Of a stretch of DNA of 64,000 bases, positions 10,036 to 19,400 are shown in pieces. The notes below the pieces were generated by a model that was not told the DNA's origin, searched no databases, and saw nothing but the letters and a program-made list of their open reading frames with translations. Each line of letters begins with the position of its first letter. Position 1 is the first letter of the stretch. This stretch comes from Effrenium voratum (Eukaryota > Sar > Dinophyceae > Suessiales > Symbiodiniaceae), in assembly GCA_963377175.1 (NCBI GenBank), contig CAUJNA010002879.1:444501-508500 (forward strand). The letters run 5' to 3'. Position numbers and translations under genes: made by a program.

Positions 10036-11613
10036 ATGAAGGTGGATGTGCACTTGCCCAGTGGAGATGGTTGCTCCATACAAGTCTCACCGGCAACTCC
10101 CATCAGAGAGCTAAAGGCTGCCGCGGAGCAGAATTTGAAGCGTCGCTTGAAGCTCACTGCGAAAGGCCGTCAGCTCGAACTAACGGCTACGCTGGGAGAG
10201 GCCGGATTGCAGGATGGGGATGTGGTGGTGGCTGCTGTCGTGCAGCTTGACAAGTTGGCTGCCAACTGCAAGGCGTTCGCTTGCCATGGCTGCTGGGGCG
10301 AGGTTGTGACCTGGGGTGACCAAGCCCGGGGAGGAGACTGCAGGGAGGTGCAAGAGCAGCTGAGGAACGTCCAGCACTTCCAAGCAACTACCCGTGCTTT
10401 TGCTGCCATTGGTCACCAAGAATCTGCCGGAGACAGCCGCCAGGTGCAGGAGCAGCTGAGGAACGTCCAGCACATCCAAGCAACTGGTTCAACTGACAGT
10501 GCTTTTGCTGCCATTCTTGAATCTGGGGCTGTTGTGACCTGGGGTGATCCAGACTGCGGCGGAGACAGCAGCCAGGTGCAGGAGCGGCTGAGGAATGTCC
10601 AGCACATCCAAGCAAATTGGGCAGCTTTTGCTGCCATTCTTGAATCTGGGGCTGTTGTGACCTGGGGTGATCCAGACTACGGCGGAGACAGCAGCCAGGT
10701 GCAAGAGCAGCTCAGGAACGTCCAGCACATCCAAGCAACTAGTGTTTTTTTTGGTGGTGCCTTTGCTGCCATTCTTGAATCTGGGGCTGTTGTGACGTGG
10801 GGTCATCCAGAATACGGCGGAGACAGCAGCCAGGTGCAAGAGCAGCTGAGGAAGGTCCAGCACATCCAAGCAACAGACCATGCTTTTGCTGCCATTCTTG
10901 AATCTGGGGCTGTTGTGACCTGGGGTCATCCAGAATACGGCGGAGACAGCAGCCAGGTGCAAGAGCAGCTGAGGAAGGTCCAGCACATCCAAGCAACTGA
11001 CCATGCTTTTGCTGCTATTCTTGAATCTGGGGCTGTTGTGACCTGGGGTCATGCAGAATACGGCGGAGACAGCAGCCAGGTGCAAGAGCAACTGAGGAAG
11101 GTCCAGCACATCCAAGCAGCTGAACATGCTTTTGCTGCCATTCTTGAATCTGGGGCTGTTGTGACCTGGGGTCATCCAGAATACGGCGGAGACAGCAGCC
11201 AGGTGCAAGAGAGGCTGAGGAACGTCCAGAACATCCAAGCAACTAGTTGTCTGTTTGGTGGTGCCTTTGCTGCCATTCTTGAATCTGGGGCTGTTGTGAC
11301 GTGGGGTCATCCAGAATACGGCGGAGACAGCAGCCAGGTGCAAGAGCAGCTGAGGAACGTCCAGCACATCCAAGCAACTAACAGTGCTTTTGCTGCCATT
11401 CTTGAATCTGGGGCTGTTGTGACCTGGGGTTATCCAGAATACGGCGGAGACAGCAGCCAGGTGCAAGAGCAGCTGAGGAAGGTCCAGCACATCCAAGCAA
11501 CTGACCGTGCTTTTGCTGCTATTCTTGAATCTGGGGCATTTGTGACCTGGGGTCATCCAGAAGAAGGCGGTGACAGCAGCCAGGTGCAACACCAGCTGAG
11601 CTTGAATCTGTAG
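10036..11613 (+). CDS. Ubiquitin-like domain + RCC1-like repeat protein (copy 1, intact)
   Basis: 525 residues. Residues 1-75 form a ubiquitin-like segment ([11 protein letters not shown] at the first strand, then [17 protein letters not shown] at the end of the fold). The rest is 11 repeats of about 41 residues (123 bp) with the core [15 protein letters not shown] and [12 protein letters not shown](N/K)VQHI. The VVTWG word and Gly spacing resemble blades of RCC1/HERC beta-propellers, here with a Gln/Val-rich linker that is unusual. Unit 2 has lost about nine residues around VVTWG (AFAAIGHQESAGDS), and two units carry a 3-4-residue FFGG/LFGG insertion. Repeats are nearly identical in DNA, so recent unequal exchange is likely, and the antisense strand stays open for the same reason. 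ATG 10036 is chosen because the ubiquitin-like domain starts there and gene 2 starts with the same [10 protein letters not shown]. Likely a scaffold or ubiquitin-pathway adaptor, by inference. Confidence 0.8.
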   Translation: MKVDVHLPSGDGCSIQVSPATPIRELKAAAEQNLKRRLKLTAKGRQLELTATLGEAGLQDGDVVVAAVVQLDKLAANCKAFACHGCWGEVVTWGDQARGGDCREVQEQLRNVQHFQATTRAFAAIGHQESAGDSRQVQEQLRNVQHIQATGSTDSAFAAILESGAVVTWGDPDCGGDSSQVQERLRNVQHIQANWAAFAAILESGAVVTWGDPDYGGDSSQVQEQLRNVQHIQATSVFFGGAFAAILESGAVVTWGHPEYGGDSSQVQEQLRKVQHIQATDHAFAAILESGAVVTWGHPEYGGDSSQVQEQLRKVQHIQATDHAFAAILESGAVVTWGHAEYGGDSSQVQEQLRKVQHIQAAEHAFAAILESGAVVTWGHPEYGGDSSQVQERLRNVQNIQATSCLFGGAFAAILESGAVVTWGHPEYGGDSSQVQEQLRNVQHIQATNSAFAAILESGAVVTWGYPEYGGDSSQVQEQLRKVQHIQATDRAFAAILESGAFVTWGHPEEGGDSSQVQHQLSLNL

Positions 11614-12120
11614 CTGTTGTAATTAGCGTGGACCACGCAAACCTGCGGCGCTACAAGCATGCTGAAAGAACAGAACACGAGGTGCGCTGCACAGTTGTTT
11701 TGCGTATCCAAAGCAGGCAACCCTCGGAACACATCAGGGGTGTCTCGGTCCTAACTGGAGGGCAAGGCTGACTGAAGCCCGCCCTAGTTACTGAGCGGGT
11801 TCCTTTTCAGAGAGACATCCTTTCCTTAAAAGGAGCCTCTTTGATGAATAAGTGCAGGCTGGTTCATGGAATCAGTTTCCGCGTGATCTGTGCGGATGCA
11901 GCGTGAGCCATGATCTTACAATCGTACTGGCTTGCTTAAAGCAGTGTATGTTTGACAGGGCACAGACCCTCCGTGCCTCCTGGTCAAAGCTAGCTTTGCT
12001 AGTTTCTCCTTGCGTAAGAAGTGCATGGGCTGACTCCCTTTTGATTCGAATAGTTTGAGCTGAACAAATTGATAGAAGCGATCATTTCGCCCCCTTCCCA
12101 CCCCAAAATCTAGGAGTGGC
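11614..12120. other. Downstream of RCC1 gene 1, no gene seen
   Basis: No coding ORF, RNA gene or repeat that I can support. Confidence 0.4.
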
Positions 12121-12260
12121 AGTACATACCCCTTGTTCATACCCCTTGGCTTCCCTGGTTTCCGACCCACTGTATGAGGGCCGGGTATATACCCCTTTTG
12201 GGGAGAGGGGAACGAACATCAGCTGGCCTTTTGGGTACATTTGTCCAAGGGGTATGTACT
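12121..12260. mobile_element. 140-bp inverted-repeat element
   Basis: AGTACATACCCCTTG at 12121-12135 is the exact reverse complement of CAAGGGGTATGTACT at 12246-12260. An extra subterminal copy (TATATACCCCTTTTGGGG) lies inside. A non-autonomous MITE form; single copy in this window. Confidence 0.7.
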
Positions 12261-13620
12261 ACGGGTACAAGCTCCCCTGAACAAAAGCGCCTCCAGGACG
12301 GTTCGACTTGCTCTGCCCCCAACACCCCCCCCCCAACACGGGGCCTAGGCTTCCATGCAGGTAGCAAGGATCTAAACGGCCTTGGCAAGAGAGCAGAATT
12401 CTTGTCTTGATGTTATCCAATTTGCGGCAGGAGTTTTTGGTTTTTTAGCTTATTCCCTGCCCCAAACGGCCCTGTTAGGTTCTAGGCTGGCCCAGACAGC
12501 CCCTGACTGCCTGACCCTTGCTTTTGCAGACGTCCCATTTCATTGGCAGGGTTGGTTCGTCCGTCCCAGTTTCCCCCAATGTTCAGCTCCCAAAAGCAGG
12601 GAAAAGTAGCCAGAAGGACCAAGTTCTCCATAGATTGGTTTGATTTCCCCGCGTTCTAAAAGGGGCTGACTTGGACACATGGGCTGCGTCCAAAACCTTT
12701 GTGTACATGTATAGTAAGAGTCGTGTCATGTGCGTCAGCCAAATCTCGACACGCGTAAAGTTGTGTAAGCTGGCGGCGTAAGCAAAACCTCCACATGTGG
12801 TGGCGTAAGGAAAAACTCCACGCGCGTAAGTTGGCGTAAGCTAGTGGCGTACGCAAAATGATACGGCAATGCAAATCATGACACGTTGAGGACATGGCTC
12901 CTTAAAAGATACATTTTGCTCATTTGAAACATAGCTTTTTCCACCAGAATAAAGGGCAGCCACCATTTACAAGGCAATGTTCAGGTGTATAATGTAAGGA
13001 TCCCCGTTGAGGACATGGCTCACATGTTTTTCTCCCTGACTTGAGTTCGGTTTGTCCACCCCGGGTTTCTTTGGAGCCTTGGCCTCGTAGGCAATGGGAC
13101 GGTCGGCCCGCCCACTGCTCCACCGCGGAATGTGCAGACTTCCGACGTCTCAGGCGAAATTCGGACCACTTTTCGGAATTCGGATCCGTGGGTATCCCCA
13201 GCTGCCCAGTGGGTTGCTTTTCCTTTGTTCAGCTTTTTGGTTTTCGAGGCACGGAACATGCGAACAGGGGCCTCCCTTTACCTTCGACGAAGCTCATAGA
13301 AGCTCTCCGAAACAACTGCTCTAGATAAAGCTGACCCAGTTCGGTGGCATTTTTTGGTTTTGGGGCCCCCTTGAAACTCAACCAAAGGATGCCGAGGTGT
13401 TTTTTTTTACCCCAGTGCCAACCTGAGCATCGGAGGATCTTCTCAGGAGATTCCTCGTTTTTTTTTTTTCTTTTTTTTTCTGGTTGATCAGAGAACCCGT
13501 CTTTTTTGGAGGCTCCAACTTAATTGGTGCTTTGAAAGAGGAACCCAACAGCCCGTTTCCCCCACGGCATCCTTCGCAATGTCAGCACCCTTCGAAGCGC
13601 ACCAGACATGGGTCTTTAGT
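12261..13620. other. Non-coding with minor repeats
   Basis: A GGCGTAAGC/CTCCAC-type degenerate repeat lies at about 12755-12855. TTGAGGACATGGCTC is repeated at about 12887 and 13008. Poly-T-rich tracts lie at 13395-13480. No gene supported. Confidence 0.4.
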
Positions 13621-13737
13621 CTAGGTCCCCCAGTAGTGCCCTTTTACCGTTTCTTTTTTCGGGGAGGGTTCCCCTACTAAAATAGACAAAACCGAAAAAA
13701 ACAATGAAAAACAATCTAACCTGTCTGGAGGACCTAG
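13621..13737. mobile_element. Family A inverted-repeat element (A1)
   Basis: Starts CTAGGTCCCCCAGTAGTG and ends CTGGAGGACCTAG, with family core GGGAGGGTTCCCCTACTAAAA near its middle. About 117 bp, no coding capacity. Confidence 0.85.
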
Positions 13738-13936
13738 TAGTGGTATCGTTCCCTTCTGCATGGCGGATCTGGGACCTCGAAAACGCCTTTGGCGGTCGCG
13801 TTGGTTGCTGCTCTTGGCAGGGGGCAGAACGTGGAGCAGAAGAAGCAGCTCAAGCACCGCCCAGCACTCAAAGAGATCTGGAACGAATGGGCTTAAGGCC
13901 TCCATTACTTCCACTTGCTTAAGAATATGAAGTATG

Positions 13937-14030
13937 TTTCCCTTGTTGGTTTAAAAGGAATATATCACTACTGCACATATTATCATGTTGTTTTTTGAAT
14001 CTTTCTTTTTTTCCGGGAGGCTTTCGAAGC
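13937..14030. mobile_element. Family I repeat (TTGTTGGTTTTAAAAGGAATTCATC type)
   Basis: Contains TTTCCCTTGTTGGTTTAAAA and ATCACTACTG(C/G)ACATAT, shared with copies near 31584, 38089, 43064 and 43170. Terminal inverted repeats are not clear. Confidence 0.6.
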
Positions 14031-14159
14031 TTAGAATGAGGTTGTTGGTTACCAGTACAGCCGGCGAAGCCGGTGGGCGGAAGTTTCAAAAATATAAAAA
14101 CTACAGTTATTTTTATCTTGCTTTTCTTGACTCTTTTTCTCTTCTCCTTCCTTTTCATT

Positions 14160-14299
14160 GTTTTTTTTTTCTCCGTCATTCTTCCTTTCTTCCTTTCTTT
14201 CCTTCCTTCCTCCCTTCTTTCCTTCTTTCTATCTGTTTTGTTATTTCTTTCTTTCGTTTGCTTGTTTTTTGTGCTGTTCTTTCTTTTGTTTCTTCTCTG

Positions 14300-14353
<54 letters not shown>

Positions 14354-14418
14354 CATCTATCTATCTATCTATCTATCCATCTCTATATCGTTCTACCTAT
14401 CTATCTATCTATCTATCG

Positions 14419-14457
<39 letters not shown>

Positions 14458-14459
14458 CA

Positions 14460-14494
<35 letters not shown>

Positions 14495-14709
14495 CAATCT
14501 ATCAATCTATCTATCTATCTATCTAATCTAATCTAATCTAATCTAATCTAATCTAATCTAATCTAATCTAATCTAATCTAATCTAATCTAATCTATCTAT
14601 CTATCTATCTATCTTGCTATCTATTTATTTATCTCTCTCTATCTATCTATCTGTCTATCTATCTATCTGTCTGTTTATCTATCTATCTATCTATTTATCT
14701 CTCTATCTA

Positions 14710-14740
<31 letters not shown>

Positions 14741-14860
14741 CTCTCTATCTACCTATCTATCTATTTATCTATCTCTGTATTTCTCTCTCTATCTTTCTTT
14801 CTATGTATCTCTCTAGCTATCTCTCTATCTGTCTATGGATCTATCTATCTATCCATCTAT
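14160..14860. repeat. TCTA / TAATC / TCTT microsatellite cluster
   Basis: A T/C-rich lead-in, then (TCTA)n from about 14299, a (TAATC)n block at 14521-14594, then mixed TCTA/TCTC/TTTA to about 14860. All frames read as IYLS-type low complexity, so the ORFs here are not genes. Confidence 0.95.
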
Positions 14861-14862
14861 AT

Positions 14863-15260
14863 CTGCACTTAAAAGTTGCGATTTTCAAGCCCCGAAAGTT
14901 GACTTCGCGTACCGTACTACGTTCGTACTTAAAAGTTAAAAGTTGTGATTTTCCAGCAGCTACGGAAGTGGACTTCACGTACTACTTCCGTACTTAAAAG
15001 TTGCGATTTTGCAGACCCAGCTGCGAAAGTTGACTTCGCGTACTACTTTCGTACTTAAGAAGTTGCGATTTTCGCAAGTGGACTTTACGTACTACTTTTG
15101 TACTTCAAAGTTGCGATTTTCAAGCCCCAGCTGCGAAAGTGGACTTCGCGTACTATTTTCGTACTTAAAAGTTGTGATTTTCGAGCCCCAGCTGCGAAAG
15201 TGGACTTCGCGCACTACTTTCGTACTTAAAAGTTGCGATTTTCGAGCCCCGGCTGCGAAA
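14863..15260. repeat. About 60-bp tandem repeat array
   Basis: About six to seven units of GTACTTAAAAGTTGCGATTT ... GCGAAAGTGGACTTCGCGTA ... CTACTTTC. Diverged copies of the same unit occur at about 45240-45440. Confidence 0.85.
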
Positions 15261-15560
15261 GTGGACCTTGCGAAAGTGCGGCGCCTGCCACGAATTCTGC
15301 ACTTGACCTTGTGAAAGTGCTGCGCCTGCCACGAATTCTGCGCTTGACCTTGTGAAAGTGCTGCGCCTGCCACGAAATCTGCACCTGACCAATCGAAAGT
15401 GCTGCACCTGCCACGAATTCTGTACTTGACCTTGTGAAAGTGCTGCGCCTGCCAAGAAATCTGTACCTGACCTATCGAAAGTGCTGCGCCTGCCATGCAA
15501 CTCAATCCTTTGGAAAACTTGACCTTGCAAAAATGCTGCGCCTGCCACGAAATCTGCACC
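15261..15560. repeat. About 41-bp tandem repeat array
   Basis: Seven or so units of GAAAGTGCTGCGCCTGCCAC then GAA(A/T)TCTGCACTTGACC, directly following the 60-bp array and sharing the GCGAAAGTG(G)AC word with it. Confidence 0.85.
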
Positions 15561-16194
15561 CGACCTTAATTCACGCACAGGGCCACGCTTTTTGCGACTT
15601 TCTCTTCCCCTGCCACACGCGCGCGAATTTTTTTCTCGCGGGCTTATTCCTTCTCTTGTCATTTGTCTCAGAGACCTAGCTTTCAATTAGTTGTTACTAT
15701 TTAATTATTATTGTGCTGTATTTGGCCGCTCTTGTCGCCTTGTACTCCTGCACCTCAGTCAAGGGATCCGCCCTTGTCTCCAAGATTTCTGCTTGGCGGG
15801 CCTAGATCACGCGTGCACATTGCAACCCATGTGCGCCTTGTTTGCATGAGACACAGGGTCACGCGGAAGCAATGCATTTCTTTAACTTGCTTTGCATGCA
15901 TTCGATCAAGCTAATGAAGCGCCTTTCAGCACTTTGTTCAGCAAGTTACCCAAGTTTTTTTTGGGGTTTGGGCGCCGATTCCGACAAAAACTCAACCAAA
16001 CAACGGATGCCTTTTATTCTTTTCTTTCCCAGGGAAATATGGGTATCTGAGTCAATGTACCTGAAGCCCTGCCATTAGAATTGGCACCACTTTTTCTGTT
16101 TGGACCCAGTTCGCTTGACTCGGAGGTGGGTTGCCAGTCAGGATGTTCGGAGACTTTCGCAAACTGCTGGGTGTTCCTTTTGGTTCCCCTTTTA
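15561..16194. other. Non-coding stretch before the kinase gene
   Basis: No supportable ORF or repeat. If the kinase gene has exons 5' of 16393, they would lie here or further left; I could not identify one. Confidence 0.35.
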
Positions 16195-16291
16195 TACCTG
16201 GAGTCTCCATGACCCGAAATAGAAATGGGTCCATGACCGCATTATTTTGGGTAATGACCCCATTTTTAGAGGGTCATGGAGACTCCAGGTA
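16195..16291. mobile_element. Family D inverted-repeat element (D1)
   Basis: Starts TACCTGGAGTCTCCATGACC and ends with its exact reverse complement. A second, inner palindrome (ATGACC...GGTCAT with TATTTCGGGT-type sequence) is present. It lies 101 bp left of the first kinase exon. Confidence 0.9.
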
Positions 16292-16392
16292 ACACCACGT
16301 AGAAAAGGGGACCACACAAAAAACCGCAGCCTAAAGCAACCACTCGGGTCGTTGTTTTTGTCGTTTTCTTTCCGGCGCGAAGAGTTTTGCTC

Positions 16393-16482
16393 ATGGCGGT
16401 GCAAGGCCTGATCCGCCACACTGATTTCGTGTACAAGTGCTTGAGCAACGGGCGCCTGGAAGACAGCTTCGAGCTGGGCGAG
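16393..16482 (+). CDS. Kinase exon 1: N-terminal leader
   Basis: Encodes [15 protein letters not shown] through [10 protein letters not shown]. It ends GGCGAG before a GA donor (GACGGG). The FELGE end joins ELGFGSFG of exon 2 in phase 0, as in the lead-in to a kinase Gly loop. It is possible that the exon extends left of the ATG, since the frame is open to about 16340. Confidence 0.8.
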
Positions 16483-19400
16483 GACGGGTTATGAGGCTTC
16501 CAAAGGGCAGCGGTGCTGAGAACATGCTGAAATCAAACGCTTGGCGTTTGGATCCCCAAACCCCGTGTGTGTTTGTGCGTTTTTTGGCGAAACGATTGAT
16601 GCTGGCCTGAAATTTGCAGGTGAAGCCATCGGCATTAAATGGGTATGGGTCAAAATTAAACCACCAGAGGACCACAGGCTTTAGCCATTGTTTCCATTCA
16701 CCAGGGTGCCATTTTGGGTCGGGGACCTATTTTTGACCACAGCCAAGTGTTTTTTGGCGAGTTGGTTCTGCTGCCTCTTGCGGGACAAAGATCCACTCCC
16801 CGTGAGTCAGTGGCGAGTCCCACGAGTGAAATTTTAACGCCTCCGGCTCAGGCCGCCGACATTACAGGCCTGCTTTCTGATTTGCGTCCCTTTGGAATTG
16901 TCCCCTTGCCCCCTTCCCCTCTGAGATTTTTGCCCCCCTTTCTTTGTTGAGATCCATTCCCCCTTTCCGCCCTAAGGCCTTTTCTCCCTCTGTTTTTCCC
17001 TTTTCCTCCCTAAGATGTTTTCTCCCCTCTCCCTGTTGAGACCCTTTCCCCCCTTTCCCGTCTAAGGCCTTTTCCCCCCTGAGATCTTCTCCCTTTCCCT
17101 CCCTTTCCCCCACTTTCCCCCGCCCCTTTCCCTGTTGGAATCCTTTCCCCCCTTTCCCCCCTACGGCCTTTCCCCCCGCTGAGATCTTCTCCCTATTCCT
17201 CCTTAAGATCCTTTGCCCCCTTTCCCTGTTGAGATCCTTTCCCCCCTTCCCTTTAAGGCCTTTCCAGATCTTCTCCCTTTTCCTTCCTAAGATTGTTTCC
17301 CCCCTTTCCCTGTTGAGATCCTTCCCACTTTTTCCCCCCTCAGGCCTTTCCCCCCTGAGAGCTTCTCCCTTTTCCTTCCTTAGATCTTTCCCCCCTTTCC
17401 CTGTTGGCCTTTTTTCCCCCAGATCTTCTCCCTTTCCTCCCTAAGATCTTTTCCACCCCTTTCCCTGTTGAGATCATTTCTCCCCTTTCCCCCCTAAGGC
17501 CTTTGCCCCCAGATCTTCTCCCTTTCCTCCCTAAGATCTTCCCCCCCCTTTCCCTGCTCAGATCCTTTCCCCCCTTTCCCCCCTAAGGCCTTTCCCCCCC
17601 TGAGAGCTTCTCCCTTTTCCTTCCTTAGATCTTTCCCCCCTTTCCCTGTTGGGCTTTTTTCCCCCAGATCTTCTCCCTTTCCTCCCTAAGATCTTCTCCA
17701 CCCCTTTCCCTGTTGAGATCATTTCTCCCCTTTCCCCCCTAAGGCCTTTGCCCCCAGATCTTCTCCCTTTTCCTCCCTAAGATCTTTTGCCACCTTTCCC
17801 TGTTGAGATCCATTCCCCCTCTTTCTCTCCCTCCGAGTTTTTCCCTTTTCCTCCCTACGATGTTTTCCCCTCTCTCCCTGTTGAGATCCTTTCCCTCCTT
17901 TCCCCCCTAAGGCCGTTTTTCCCCCCGCGATCTTCCCCCTTTTCCTTCCTAAGATCTTTTCCCCCCTTTCCTTGTTGAGATCCTTTCCCCCCCTTTCCCC
18001 CCCTAAGGCCTTTCCCCCCCTGAGATCTTCTCCCTTTTCCTCTCTAAGATCCTTTGCCCCCTTTCCCTGTTGAGATCCTTTCCCCCTTTCCCCCCAAGAT
18101 CTTCTCCCTTTTCCTCCCTAGGATCTTCTCCCACCTTTCCCTGTTGAGCTCCTTTCCCCCTTTTCCCCCTAAGGCCTTTTCAGATCTTCTCCCTGTTCCT
18201 CCCGAAGATCTTTCCCTGTTGAGATCCTTTCCCCCTTTCCCCCCTAAGGCCTTTTCCCTGCCTGGGATCTTCTCCCTTTCCTCACTGAGATCTTTCCTCC
18301 CCTTTCCCTGTTGAGATCCTTTCCTTTCCTTCCTAAGGCCTTTCCCCCCACTGAGAGCGTCTCCCTATTCCTGCTTAAGATCCTTTGCCCCCTTTTAGAT
18401 CCTTTCCCCCCTTCCCTTTAAGGCCTTTCCAGATCTTCACCCTTTTCCTTCTTAAGATTGTTTCCCCCCTTTCCCTGTTGAGATCCTTCCCACCCTTTCC
18501 CGCCTAAGGCCTTTCCCCCCCTGAGAGCTTCTGCGCTTTCCTTCCTTAGATCTTTCCCCCCTTTCCCTGTTGGCCTTTTTTCCCCCAGATCTTCTCCCTT
18601 TCCTCCCTAAGATCTTTTCCACCCCTTTCCCTGTTGAGATCATTTCTCCCCTTTCCCCCCTAAGGCCTTTGTCCCCAAATCTTCTCCCTTTCCTCCCTAA
18701 GATCTTCCCCCCCCCTTTCCCTGCTGAGATCCTTTCCCCCCTAAGGCCTTTCCCACCCCTGAGAGCTTCTCCCTTTTCCTTCCTAAGATCTGTTCCCCCC
18801 TTTCCTTGTTGGGCTTTCTTCCCTAAGTCCTTTTCTCCCAGATCTTCTCCCTGTCCTCCCTAAGATCTTCCCCCCCTTTCCTCCCTAAGATCTTTCCCAC
18901 CCTTTTCCCTGTTGAGATCCTTTCCCCCCTTTCCCTCCCAAGGCCTTTCCCCACTTGAGAGCTTCTCCCTTTTCCTTCCTAAGATCTTTTCCCCCCTTTC
19001 CCTGTTGGGCTTCCCCCCCTAAATCCTTTTCTCCCAGATCTTCTCCCTTTCCTCCCTAAGACCTTCCCCCCCCTTTCCTTCCTAAGATTGTTTCCCCCGT
19101 TGAGATCCTTCCCACCCTTTCCCCCCTCAGGCCTTTCCCCCCCTGAGAGCTTCTCCCTTTTCCTTCCTTAGATCTTTCCCCCCTTTCCCTGTTGGCCTTT
19201 TTTCCCCCAGATCTTCTCCCTTTCCTCCCTAAGATCTTACCCCTTTCCCTGTTGAGATCATTTCTCCCCTTTCCCCCCTAAGGCCTTTGCCCCCAGATCT
19301 TCTCCCTTTCCTTCCTAGGATCTTTCCCTTCCTTTCCCTGCTCAGATCCTTTCCCCCCTTTCCCCCCTAAGGCCTTTCCCCCCCTGAGATCTTCTCCCTT

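Noticed and set aside
10489..11592. 367-codon ORF on the minus strand
   Set aside because: Antisense shadow of the 123-bp RCC1-like repeats; the unit has no stops in that frame.
14073..14997. ORFs reading IYLSIYLS
   Set aside because: Product of TCTA microsatellite.
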